This document shows positions 1 to 6,134 of a DNA stretch of 7,347 bases, one piece after another (the stretch's first letter is position 1; the number at the start of each line of letters is the position of its first letter). Source of the DNA: Bacteroidales bacterium UBA1216 (GTDB lineage: Bacteria > Bacteroidota > Bacteroidia > Bacteroidales > Paludibacteraceae); contig DBXI01000005.1 of the NCBI GenBank assembly GCA_002309255.1, positions 9,215 through 16,561 on the forward strand. Direction: 5' to 3'. Below the pieces are notes generated by a model that saw only the letters and a list, made by a program, of their open reading frames with translations, was not told where the DNA came from and ran no database searches. The position numbers and the translations under genes were made by a program.

Positions 1-1623
1 AACGAGGGCACGACGCTGCGCGAGGAGGTTGATCAGGTGCGCGACAAGCAAGACCCAAAATCGGTCGGGCAGATGGAGCGCGTGCTGCTCGGTTTGGGCT
101 TTGAGCGGACGGACTTTGACCGCCCGTGCAACGAGTTCTCCGGCGGATGGAGGATGCGTATCGAGCTGGCGAAGATTCTCTTGCAACAACCAGACCTTCT
201 CCTGCTCGACGAGCCGACGAACCACCTGGATATAGAGAGTATCCAGTGGTTGGAAGAGTGGCTGCAAGCAGCACCTTGTGCCGCAATCATCGTCAGCCAC
301 GACCGCGCGTTCATTGATAACGTCACCACACGAACCATTGAGATTTCGTTAGGTAAGATATACGACTACAATGTCCCCTACTCGCAGTTCGTCACTCTGC
401 GTCAAGAACGCCATGAGCAGCAGGTGCGTGCCTATGAGAACCAGCAGAAGATGATCAAGGACACCGAGGACTTCATCGAGCGCTTCCGCTACAAGGCAAC
501 CAAGAGCGTGCAGGTGCAGAGCCGCATTAAGCAACTGAACAAACTCGAGCGTCTCGAAGTTGATTTGGAGGACAACAGCCGATTGAGGATGAAGTTCCCA
601 CCTGCACCACGCAGTGGTGATTTTCCCGTTATCGCCGATGATGTCCGCAAAGCCTTCGGCAACCATGTAGTCTTTGACCATGTGACCTTCACCATCCGCC
701 GCGGCGAGAAAGTGGCATTCGTGGGCAAGAACGGCGAAGGCAAGACCACGCTCGTCCGTTGTATCATGAACGAGCTGACCGACTACACGGGCACACTCAA
801 GATCGGTCATAACGTCAAGATCGGTTACTTTGCACAGAACCAAGCGTCGCTACTGGACGGCGAACTGACCGTCTTCGATACCATCGACCGCGTGGCGGTG
901 GGCGATATACGCACACGCATAAAGGATATATTGGGTGCATTCATGTTCGGCGGCGAGGCGATAGACAAACGCGTCAGGGTGCTCTCCGGCGGTGAGCGCA
1001 GCCGATTGGCGATGATTCGTCTGTTGTTAGAGCCGGTCAACCTGCTCATATTGGACGAGCCGACGAACCACCTGGATATGCGCAGCAAGGATGTGCTCAA
1101 GGAGGCATTGCAAGCATTCGATGGTACCGTTATATTGGTGAGCCACGACCGCGATTTCCTCGATGGCATCGTGAGCAAGGTCTATGAGTTCGGCGGATGC
1201 AAGGTGCGCGAACACCTGGGCGGGATCTACGACTGGCTGCAATATAAGCGCGCGGCACGTATCCAAGATGCAGACAAGGCGATTGACCTGGCGCTTAGTC
1301 AAAAGACCGCTTCGCTAAAAGAACAAAGACCGCTGACGCTCAAAGATGAAAGCCAAGTCAGTTCGGGTGCAACCGCCTATGCGGCGCAGAAAGCCAAGGC
1401 GGCGGAGCTGAGGAAGGCGCAGAAAGCCGTGGCGCAAGCAGAGCATGACATAAGCGAGTTGGAGCAACAGATACTCGACATAGAGCAGATACTCGCCGAT
1501 GTAGAAGGACAATCGCCGGATAACTTCGAGAAGTACAACAGGCTGAAACGTAGCCTCGAACAGCGGATGTATGAATGGGAGATATTGAGCGAAGATCTGG
1601 ACGAGGTGAAAGGTGAAAATTGA
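1..1623 (+). CDS. ABC-F family ATPase, 5' end cut off by window edge
   Basis: This is a soluble twin-ATPase ABC-F protein, a family that acts on the ribosome (translation factors or antibiotic-resistance proteins) and has no membrane domain. The frame is open from base 1, so the GTG at 37 is internal and the start, with the first Walker A, lies upstream. Counting codons from base 1, the first ATPase domain shows signature FSGGW (46-50), Walker B LLLLDEPTNHLD with catalytic Glu71, and switch His100. A charged helical linker follows at about 117-180. The second domain has Walker A GKNGEGKTT (242-250), a Q-loop Gln279, signature LSGGE (328-332), Walker B with Glu353, and His382. The C-terminus from about 460 is Lys/Glu/Gln-rich and probably coiled coil. 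All visible catalytic residues are intact. Codons 435-451 come from a dispersed repeat (see 1304-1354). The exact ABC-F subfamily cannot be assigned from this fragment, and no resistance role is claimed. Confidence 0.95.
   Translation, partial: NEGTTLREEVDQVRDKQDPKSVGQMERVLLGLGFERTDFDRPCNEFSGGWRMRIELAKILLQQPDLLLLDEPTNHLDIESIQWLEEWLQAAPCAAIIVSHDRAFIDNVTTRTIEISLGKIYDYNVPYSQFVTLRQERHEQQVRAYENQQKMIKDTEDFIERFRYKATKSVQVQSRIKQLNKLERLEVDLEDNSRLRMKFPPAPRSGDFPVIADDVRKAFGNHVVFDHVTFTIRRGEKVAFVGKNGEGKTTLVRCIMNELTDYTGTLKIGHNVKIGYFAQNQASLLDGELTVFDTIDRVAVGDIRTRIKDILGAFMFGGEAIDKRVRVLSGGERSRLAMIRLLLEPVNLLILDEPTNHLDMRSKDVLKEALQAFDGTVILVSHDRDFLDGIVSKVYEFGGCKVREHLGGIYDWLQYKRAARIQDADKAIDLALSQKTASLKEQRPLTLKDESQVSSGATAYAAQKAKAAELRKAQKAVAQAEHDISELEQQILDIEQILADVEGQSPDNFEKYNRLKRSLEQRMYEWEILSEDLDEVKGEN
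1304..1354 (+). repeat. Dispersed two-unit repeat inside the ABC-F gene (copy A)
   Basis: Two tandem units are visible, at 1304-1326 (23 bases) and 1327-1350 (24 bases). Both begin AGACCGCT, continue with CGCT and end in an A-rich AAAGA stretch; AGCC closes the copy. The whole 51-base segment aligns without gaps to 6001-6051 with six substitutions. In the ABC-F frame it encodes KTASLKEQRPLTLKDES, between the second ATPase domain and the C-terminal coiled coil, a position likely to tolerate insertion. The reading frame is preserved. That it was inserted, rather than being the source of the other copy, is inference. Confidence 0.85.
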
Positions 1624-1632
1624 AAGGTGAAA
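1605..1632 (+). repeat. Four-unit heptanucleotide array across a gene junction
   Basis: Four contiguous 7-base units are present: GGTGAAA at 1605, 1612 and 1626, and the variant ATTGAAA at 1619. The array encodes the last residues of the ABC-F protein, contains its TGA stop (1621-1623) and runs into the leader of the next gene. Because 7 is not a multiple of 3, gain or loss of a unit upstream of the stop would change the ABC-F C-terminus, and any change would alter the leader of the downstream gene. Confidence 0.85.
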
Positions 1633-1635
1633 GGG
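1626..1635 (+). promoter_or_regulatory. Possible purine-rich ribosome-binding region for the deacetylase-like gene
   Basis: The last heptamer plus GGG makes a purine-rich tract ending three bases before ATG 1639. An upstream in-frame GTG at 1627 lies inside this tract and would add only four residues (VKGH), so ATG 1639 is preferred. Spacing is short for a classical Shine-Dalgarno site, and Bacteroidota often do not depend on one. Confidence 0.35.
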
Positions 1636-1638
1636 CAT

Positions 1639-2823
1639 ATGGAAGAGATCATCAATTATATCAAAACGTGGTTATTGTATGGTAGTGCTGACGAGGCGCA
1701 GAATGTCGGTTATACGGCTGATGAGCGTGAGTGGGCGAAGTACAAGCTGGTGATTGTTCCTAATGGACACTTGGGTAAAGATATCGTTGATCCTGATCTG
1801 CGCGCGCCTCGTGTTGAGCAATGGTCGCCGGCCGATGCGCCGGACAAGGTGGTGAACGTGGTGCGTACCGACCTCATCTATAACACGTTCTTCTTCATCT
1901 CACGTGCCGAGGAACTCATCAACGACAAGCGCGACGAGCATGGTCGGTTTCTTGCCGCCTACTCTATCCTTGGCAAGCGCAACCGTCTCATGGTTCCCAC
2001 ATTGGACGAGTACGCCCGTCTGGTGACGAAGGCTCTCGGATTGCCGTTGCCTCCGTCGGGTTTTGCGCATATCTACCTCACCCATGACATCGACACCATT
2101 GCCCACTACCGCCATGTGCGCGGTGCGTTAGGCGGCATATGGCGCGGCGAGTGGCGGCAGGTGCTGCGTTCGTGGAAGGATATACATAGCGACCCAGCCT
2201 ACACCTTCCCCTGGCTGGTTGATCAGGACAGACGCGTGCCGCTGGCAGAGAGCATCTACTTCGTGAAGCACTCGTTCGGCAAGGGCTACGACTACCCGCA
2301 ATATAACCACCGCGGTCACGATGCGCGTCAGTTGCGTCGTTTCTTAGAGTGGAACAAAGCGACCATAGGCTGGCATAGTTCGTACTACGGCACAGGCAGC
2401 ATAGAGCGCCGCACCTCGCACACCAATGAGCTCGCCATTCACCGCTCGCACTACCTCAGGTGCTCGATTGAGCAGATGCGCAAACTCATAGAGCTTGGTG
2501 TGACCGATGATTTCACCATGGGCTTTTCCGACCGCGCAGGCTTCCGCTTGCAGACCACGCGCTCCGTGCTATGGATTGATCCCGAACGGATGCAGCTGAC
2601 CGAGCTGGTGCTCCATCCGCTGATGATTATGGATCGTACACTCAGCGAGGAGCGCTACATGGGACTCGATCAGGATGAGGCGGCCTATGTGTGCCAGCAA
2701 CTGATCGATAAGGTGAGGATGCACAACGGCGATCTGTGTTTGCTATGGCACAACGACTCCATCAAAACAGATACGTACCACCGCGCACTGTATCATCAAT
2801 TGATCAATGAACTATCTCACTGA
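1639..2823 (+). CDS. Polysaccharide-deacetylase-like protein (394 aa)
   Basis: This resembles the Bacteroidota proteins in which an uncharacterised N-terminal domain (recalled as DUF7033) precedes a NodB-like carbohydrate esterase fold. Such enzymes remove acetyl groups from amino sugars using a divalent metal. The N-terminal part spans roughly residues 1-140. The deacetylase-like part shows THDID (148-152), with Asp150 and Asp152 as candidate base and metal ligand; GWHSSYY around His246; HRSHYLR (268-274); MGFSDRAGFR (294-303); LHPLMIMD with His326; and LLWHND with His371. The usual H-S/T-x-x-H metal motif is not seen as such: His246 is followed by Tyr249, so the second histidine may come from 268 or 271. 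No signal peptide or membrane segment is evident, suggesting a cytoplasmic location. It is coupled to the downstream glycosyltransferase by a TGATG overlap. The fold is fairly secure; substrate and activity are unknown. Confidence 0.8.
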   Translation: MEEIINYIKTWLLYGSADEAQNVGYTADEREWAKYKLVIVPNGHLGKDIVDPDLRAPRVEQWSPADAPDKVVNVVRTDLIYNTFFFISRAEELINDKRDEHGRFLAAYSILGKRNRLMVPTLDEYARLVTKALGLPLPPSGFAHIYLTHDIDTIAHYRHVRGALGGIWRGEWRQVLRSWKDIHSDPAYTFPWLVDQDRRVPLAESIYFVKHSFGKGYDYPQYNHRGHDARQLRRFLEWNKATIGWHSSYYGTGSIERRTSHTNELAIHRSHYLRCSIEQMRKLIELGVTDDFTMGFSDRAGFRLQTTRSVLWIDPERMQLTELVLHPLMIMDRTLSEERYMGLDQDEAAYVCQQLIDKVRMHNGDLCLLWHNDSIKTDTYHRALYHQLINELSH

Positions 2824-4046
2824 TGTCCGATAGCACAGCCATATACAGCCTGCTGGTGCTTGCTGATCCCTACGGCAAGCCCAGTTTTGCTCCCCGATTG
2901 AGGAGCATATGCGAACATCTGACAACTAAAGGCTGGCGGGTAGAGGTGTACACCGAAGAGTGGCAGCCGCTGGATTTCACACACGACTACCCTATCACCC
3001 CTATCCCGTTCTATCATAATCAGGGCGCAGACTGGGCGGTGAAAGCGTTGTGGTCGCTACTCACCAATTGGAAGGAGCGGAGGTTTGCGCATGAAGTGAA
3101 CAATCGCATCAAAGGCAAGCATTTCGATGCAGTGTTCTGCACTACGTTCTCTACCTTCCCCTTAGGTGCTTCGGCGCAGATTGCCGAGGAGTTAGGGGTT
3201 CCGTTGCTAACCGACATCCGCGACCTTGACGAGCAAGCGCCTAATAGTCAGTACCTGGCGCACCGCCAGTGGTGGACAAGACCATGGCGCGGTTGGTACA
3301 AGCGCACCTATATACGCCGCCGCAACAATGCTATACGCCGTGCCCAGCAGGTAACGACCGTATCGCCATGGCATGTGGATTTTCTTCGTGCCATCAACCC
3401 CAACACGGCACTTGTATGGAACGGTTTTGACCGCGAGGTCTTTGCACCTGCGCCGCACCCTATTCCCACCTTCGACATCGTATATACAGGGCGCATCTAT
3501 GAGTCGGAACTACAAGACCCACGCTGCTTCTTTGAAGGGTTGAGTCTGCTACCCGAGTTGCCGAAGATGCGCGTAGTATGGTACACCAACGCGTTGGGAC
3601 AGGAACGTGTGCAAGCCTATGCCAAGCGGTATAATATCCGCTGCACGATGGTTTATAACGACTACGTCAGCCCAGCTGAGGTGCCGCATATATTGAATGC
3701 CAGCAGCATTGTGCTGGTTTTCTCGCACCAGGCAGGCAAGGATGGACCTCATGGCATCATGACCACGAAGTTCTTCGAAGCACTGGGTGTAGAGAAACCC
3801 GTGCTGTGTGCTCCATCGGACGAAGAGTGCCTGGCACAAGTTATCCGTCAGACCAACGCCGGCGTAGCTGCACGCACACCACAGGAGGTGTCGGCATTCA
3901 TACAAGACAAGTACCACGAGTGGCAACAACATGGATACACCCGTCAGGCTGTCAAGCCAGTGGAGAAAGAGCAGTTCGCCCGCCAGACGCAGGCTGCGCA
4001 CATCGAGCTGTTGCTGAGTGAACTAATTCGGACAGCACATGATTAG
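2823..4046 (+). CDS. GT-B fold glycosyltransferase, family 4-like (407 aa)
   Basis: The protein probably transfers a sugar from a nucleotide donor to a glycan acceptor in the cytoplasm. The N-terminal half has a family 4-like opening: a hydrophobic strand (9-13), then PRLRSICEHLTTKGWRVEVYT, resembling the acceptor-domain pattern. TVSPWHVDFL followed by NGFDREVF (Asn200-Gly201) marks the domain junction, and YTGR with Gly223-Arg224 opens the donor domain. GPHGIMTTKFFEAL (308-321), with Glu319, and then PVLCAP match the nucleotide-sugar-binding end of the fold. Length is normal for the family. There is no signal peptide. The ATG shares one base with the upstream TGA, and the 3' end overlaps the next gene by 8 bases, which supports co-translation. 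Sugar and linkage cannot be predicted. Confidence 0.88.
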   Translation: MSDSTAIYSLLVLADPYGKPSFAPRLRSICEHLTTKGWRVEVYTEEWQPLDFTHDYPITPIPFYHNQGADWAVKALWSLLTNWKERRFAHEVNNRIKGKHFDAVFCTTFSTFPLGASAQIAEELGVPLLTDIRDLDEQAPNSQYLAHRQWWTRPWRGWYKRTYIRRRNNAIRRAQQVTTVSPWHVDFLRAINPNTALVWNGFDREVFAPAPHPIPTFDIVYTGRIYESELQDPRCFFEGLSLLPELPKMRVVWYTNALGQERVQAYAKRYNIRCTMVYNDYVSPAEVPHILNASSIVLVFSHQAGKDGPHGIMTTKFFEALGVEKPVLCAPSDEECLAQVIRQTNAGVAARTPQEVSAFIQDKYHEWQQHGYTRQAVKPVEKEQFARQTQAAHIELLLSELIRTAHD

Positions 4047-4758
4047 CGTTATAGTACCCATATACAATGTAGCTCCGTATCTTGCACAATGCCTTGAATC
4101 GGTGCGCCGGCAGACCTACAGCGATTGGCAGGCTATACTCGTCAACGATGGTTCGACTGATGAGTCGGCAGTTATAGCACAACAGTTCGTGCAAGAAGAT
4201 AGCCGTTTCCGACTGGTTAATCGCCCTAATGGTGGACTGTCGGCAGCACGCAATACCGGGCTTGAGCATGCTACAGGCGAGTACATAACGTTCATTGACG
4301 CAGATGATTATATTGATGTTGAGTACCTTGAAACCTTGCTGCGCCACGCAGAAGGCGTAGAGTTGGTGCAGAGCGGTTTTCGGCGGATAGATAACGCCGG
4401 GCGTGTACTGCGACACGTTTATCCACGCCCGTCCTATAGGCTTGTATCCGCCTGCTTCCGGCTCTACCGACGGACGCTCATAGAGGAGCATCGGATGGCT
4501 TTCGCTACGGGGCAGTACTACGAGGATGTACTATTCTCTATTGACCTATGGCTCACCCATCCGAAGACATGCACAATAGACTACACCGGCTACAACTACC
4601 GCGTGAATGACACATCGATCACATCGCGACGCCATGACACGACGTATGTGTTCAACTATCTACGACGCAAACAGAAAGAAACAACCGCGCTCCGAGACCG
4701 TTGGATTGTATGGTACACTCGCCTGCGGCTACGCGCACATTTTATACTGAACAGATGA
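4039..4758 (+). CDS. GT-A fold glycosyltransferase, family 2 (239 aa)
   Basis: This is a family 2 glycosyltransferase, using a nucleotide-diphosphate sugar and a metal ion. The sequence opens directly with ISVIVPIYN (2-10), then VNDGSTDES with Asp37, NGGLSAARN (64-72), the metal-binding FIDADDYID (85-93) and the candidate catalytic base region YYEDVLF with Glu162-Asp163. The later GYNYRVNDTSIT (184-195) is typical of capsule and O-antigen transferases of this group. At 239 residues it is shorter than many relatives, and the end is basic (Arg-rich, no clear membrane helix). All core motifs are present, so it is probably functional rather than truncated. It overlaps the upstream gene by 8 bases and the downstream one by 4 (ATGA). 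Acceptor and sugar are unknown. Confidence 0.92.
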   Translation: MISVIVPIYNVAPYLAQCLESVRRQTYSDWQAILVNDGSTDESAVIAQQFVQEDSRFRLVNRPNGGLSAARNTGLEHATGEYITFIDADDYIDVEYLETLLRHAEGVELVQSGFRRIDNAGRVLRHVYPRPSYRLVSACFRLYRRTLIEEHRMAFATGQYYEDVLFSIDLWLTHPKTCTIDYTGYNYRVNDTSITSRRHDTTYVFNYLRRKQKETTALRDRWIVWYTRLRLRAHFILNR

Positions 4759-6002
4759 ATACAACTGCCCTACTCGACTTACTTCACCAGGAAGTGATTC
4801 CTGCTATCGGCTGCACCGAGCCGGCATGCGTGGCGCTATGCGTGGCACGAGCAAAGGAAAAATTAGGCAACGAGCCAGACTCCATTCGCGTGGAGGTAAG
4901 CAAGAACATCTATAAGAACGCCATGGGCGTCGGCATCCCTGGCACAGGGATGAATGGTCTGCCTATTGCCATCGCACTGGGCGCCACCATCGGCAAGAGC
5001 GATTACGAGCTTGAAGTGCTACGCGACACCACACCCGAGGCTGTGGGCTACGCCAAAGCTTACCTGCAACGTGTGCAGCCTCAGATCAGCATCGATCATA
5101 ACGCACCGGACTTGGTCTATGTGCATGTGGTGGTAGGCTGCTGCGACAAGACGGCAGAGGAAACTATCCAAGGTAGCCACACCGGCTGCGCGGATTCTTC
5201 CTATTGCATCAGCAGTCTGCGCGAAGTGTACGACTTTGCAATGAACGTGCCGCTGAAGGAGGTTGAATTCCTGATGGATGGTGCTAAGATGAACATGGCA
5301 GCAGCGGAGAAATCGTTCATGGGCAACTACGGGCACGGGCTCGGACGCTTGCTGCACACAGTGAGCAACCAACATCTCACGAACGCGCACTCCACGCAGA
5401 TGTCGAATATCTTCGGCGACACTTTGTTCACAAAGATACTTTGTTACACCTGCGGCGCATGCGATGCAAGAATGTCGGGGGCAATGGTGCCTGTGATGTC
5501 CAACTCGGGCAGTGGGAACCAGGGGATCAGCTGCTCTATACCGGTCTATCTATACGCGCTGGAGCACAACAGCGATGAGGCGCAGACGTTGCGCGCGCTG
5601 ACGGTAAGTAACCTGACGGTGATCTATATCAAGCAGTCGCTGGGCAGGCTGTCGGCACTCTGCGGATGCGTGGTAGCGGCTACGGGTTCGGCGGCAGGCT
5701 TGACCTATCTGATGGGCGGGCAGTACGACGAGGTGACCTTTGCCATCAAGAACATGATTGCCAACATCTCCGGCATGATCTGCGACGGCGCCAAGCCCGC
5801 CTGTGCGCTGAAGGTGACCAGCGGCGTGGCGACGGCCGTGCTATCGGCATCGATGGCAATGAACCACTCGTTTGCCGAATCAACCGAAGGCATCGTGGAG
5901 GATGACATCGATCGCACCATCCACAACCTCACGCGCATCGGCCACGATGGCATGTGCCAGACGGATGACGTGATAATTGACATCATGACTAATAAGAATT
6001 AG
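4755..6002 (+). CDS. cyuA: L-cysteine desulfidase family protein, CyuA/CdsB type (415 aa)
   Basis: The family uses a [4Fe-4S] cluster to break L-cysteine into pyruvate, ammonia and sulfide; relatives have been annotated as UPF0597 or serine dehydratase alpha-like. GCTEP (19-23) contains Cys20, which by family comparison is the active-site cysteine. Cys303 in ALCGC and Cys343/Cys350 in CDGAKPAC have the spacing (40 and 7 residues) I recall for the cluster ligands Cys282, Cys322 and Cys329 of the Methanocaldococcus jannaschii enzyme. NSGSGNQGI is another family hallmark. ATG 4755 is chosen because the alignable family sequence starts there and it forms an ATGA overlap with the preceding stop; an upstream TTG at 4701 would add 18 unrelated residues. 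Location is cytoplasmic, with oxygen sensitivity expected from the cluster. The TAG stop coincides with the start of a repeat in the same frame (see findings). Its placement behind glycosyltransferases is unusual. Confidence 0.9.
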   Translation: MNTTALLDLLHQEVIPAIGCTEPACVALCVARAKEKLGNEPDSIRVEVSKNIYKNAMGVGIPGTGMNGLPIAIALGATIGKSDYELEVLRDTTPEAVGYAKAYLQRVQPQISIDHNAPDLVYVHVVVGCCDKTAEETIQGSHTGCADSSYCISSLREVYDFAMNVPLKEVEFLMDGAKMNMAAAEKSFMGNYGHGLGRLLHTVSNQHLTNAHSTQMSNIFGDTLFTKILCYTCGACDARMSGAMVPVMSNSGSGNQGISCSIPVYLYALEHNSDEAQTLRALTVSNLTVIYIKQSLGRLSALCGCVVAATGSAAGLTYLMGGQYDEVTFAIKNMIANISGMICDGAKPACALKVTSGVATAVLSASMAMNHSFAESTEGIVEDDIDRTIHNLTRIGHDGMCQTDDVIIDIMTNKN

Positions 6003-6051
6003 ACCGCTACGCTAAAAGATAAAAGACCGCTGACGCTAAAAGAAAAAAGCC
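6001..6051 (+). repeat. Dispersed two-unit repeat after the desulfidase gene (copy B)
   Basis: Units at 6001-6023 and 6024-6047 both start AGACCGCT, and AGCC (6048-6051) closes the copy. It aligns gap-free with 1304-1354 at 45 of 51 positions. The first two bases are the last two of the TAG stop codon of the desulfidase. Reading on in the same frame gives TATLKDKRPLTLKEKS and stays open to a TAA at 6072-6074. Confidence 0.85.
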
Positions 6052-6060
6052 GTACCTTCA

Positions 6061-6102
6061 GCGTCAAGACATAATAGGCTTTTATCTTATGTCTTTGAGT
6101 GC
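6061..6102 (+). terminator. Hairpin between the desulfidase gene and prfB, possible terminator or processing site
   Basis: The perfect 9-base stem at 6066-6074/6087-6095, around a 12-base loop, can be extended outward with GCG/TGC and a bulge. It separates the four-gene cluster from prfB, so it could end or attenuate transcription. No T-run follows the outer stem, so a standard intrinsic terminator is not shown; the GGCTTTTAT in the loop might serve only in an alternative fold with AAAAGCC at 6045-6051. Confidence 0.35.
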
Positions 6103-6134
6103 GAAGCACGGTCTATCGACTAAATATAACACAT

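Larger units (their letters stand above)
6001..6114. repeat. Imperfect palindromic intergenic element with AGACCG/CGGTCT ends
   Basis: The two direct units (6001-6047) are mirrored by an inverted, diverged unit at 6092-6114, whose reverse complement begins AGACCG and contains CTTCGC and CAAAGA. Perfect inverted matches inside the element include AAGACATAA (6066-6074) with TTATGTCTT (6087-6095), AAGATAAAAG (6016-6025) with CTTTTATCTT (6079-6088), and AAAAGCC (6045-6051) with GGCTTTT (6077-6083). The arms can be extended with small bulges, for example CCGT near 6050 against ACGG near 6108. No transposase or clear target-site duplication is visible. It fills nearly all of the gap before prfB. 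Confidence 0.7.

Noticed and set aside
349..843. Long minus-strand open frame opposite the ABC-F gene, and similar ones at 3549-4001, 3952-4491 and 6153-6746.
   Set aside because: They are antisense to well-supported genes, show no recognisable domains and have compositions expected of reverse-frame shadows.
1627..1638. GTG start for the deacetylase-like gene.
   Set aside because: It falls inside the heptamer array and adds only four residues; ATG 1639 is the simpler start.
4701..4754. Upstream TTG start for the desulfidase.
   Set aside because: It would overlap the glycosyltransferase by over 50 bases and add 18 residues with no family resemblance; ATG 4755 gives an ATGA junction.
5987..6123. 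GACTAA at 5987-5992 and 6118-6123 flanking the palindromic element as a possible target-site duplication.
   Set aside because: The copies are not immediately adjacent to the element ends, are set off by different distances, and a 6-base match in AT-rich DNA is weak.
6099..6134. In-frame GTG start for prfB twelve codons upstream of ATG 6135.
   Set aside because: It lies within the inverted repeat unit, adds residues unlike any RF2 N-terminus, and the ATG start fits the family.
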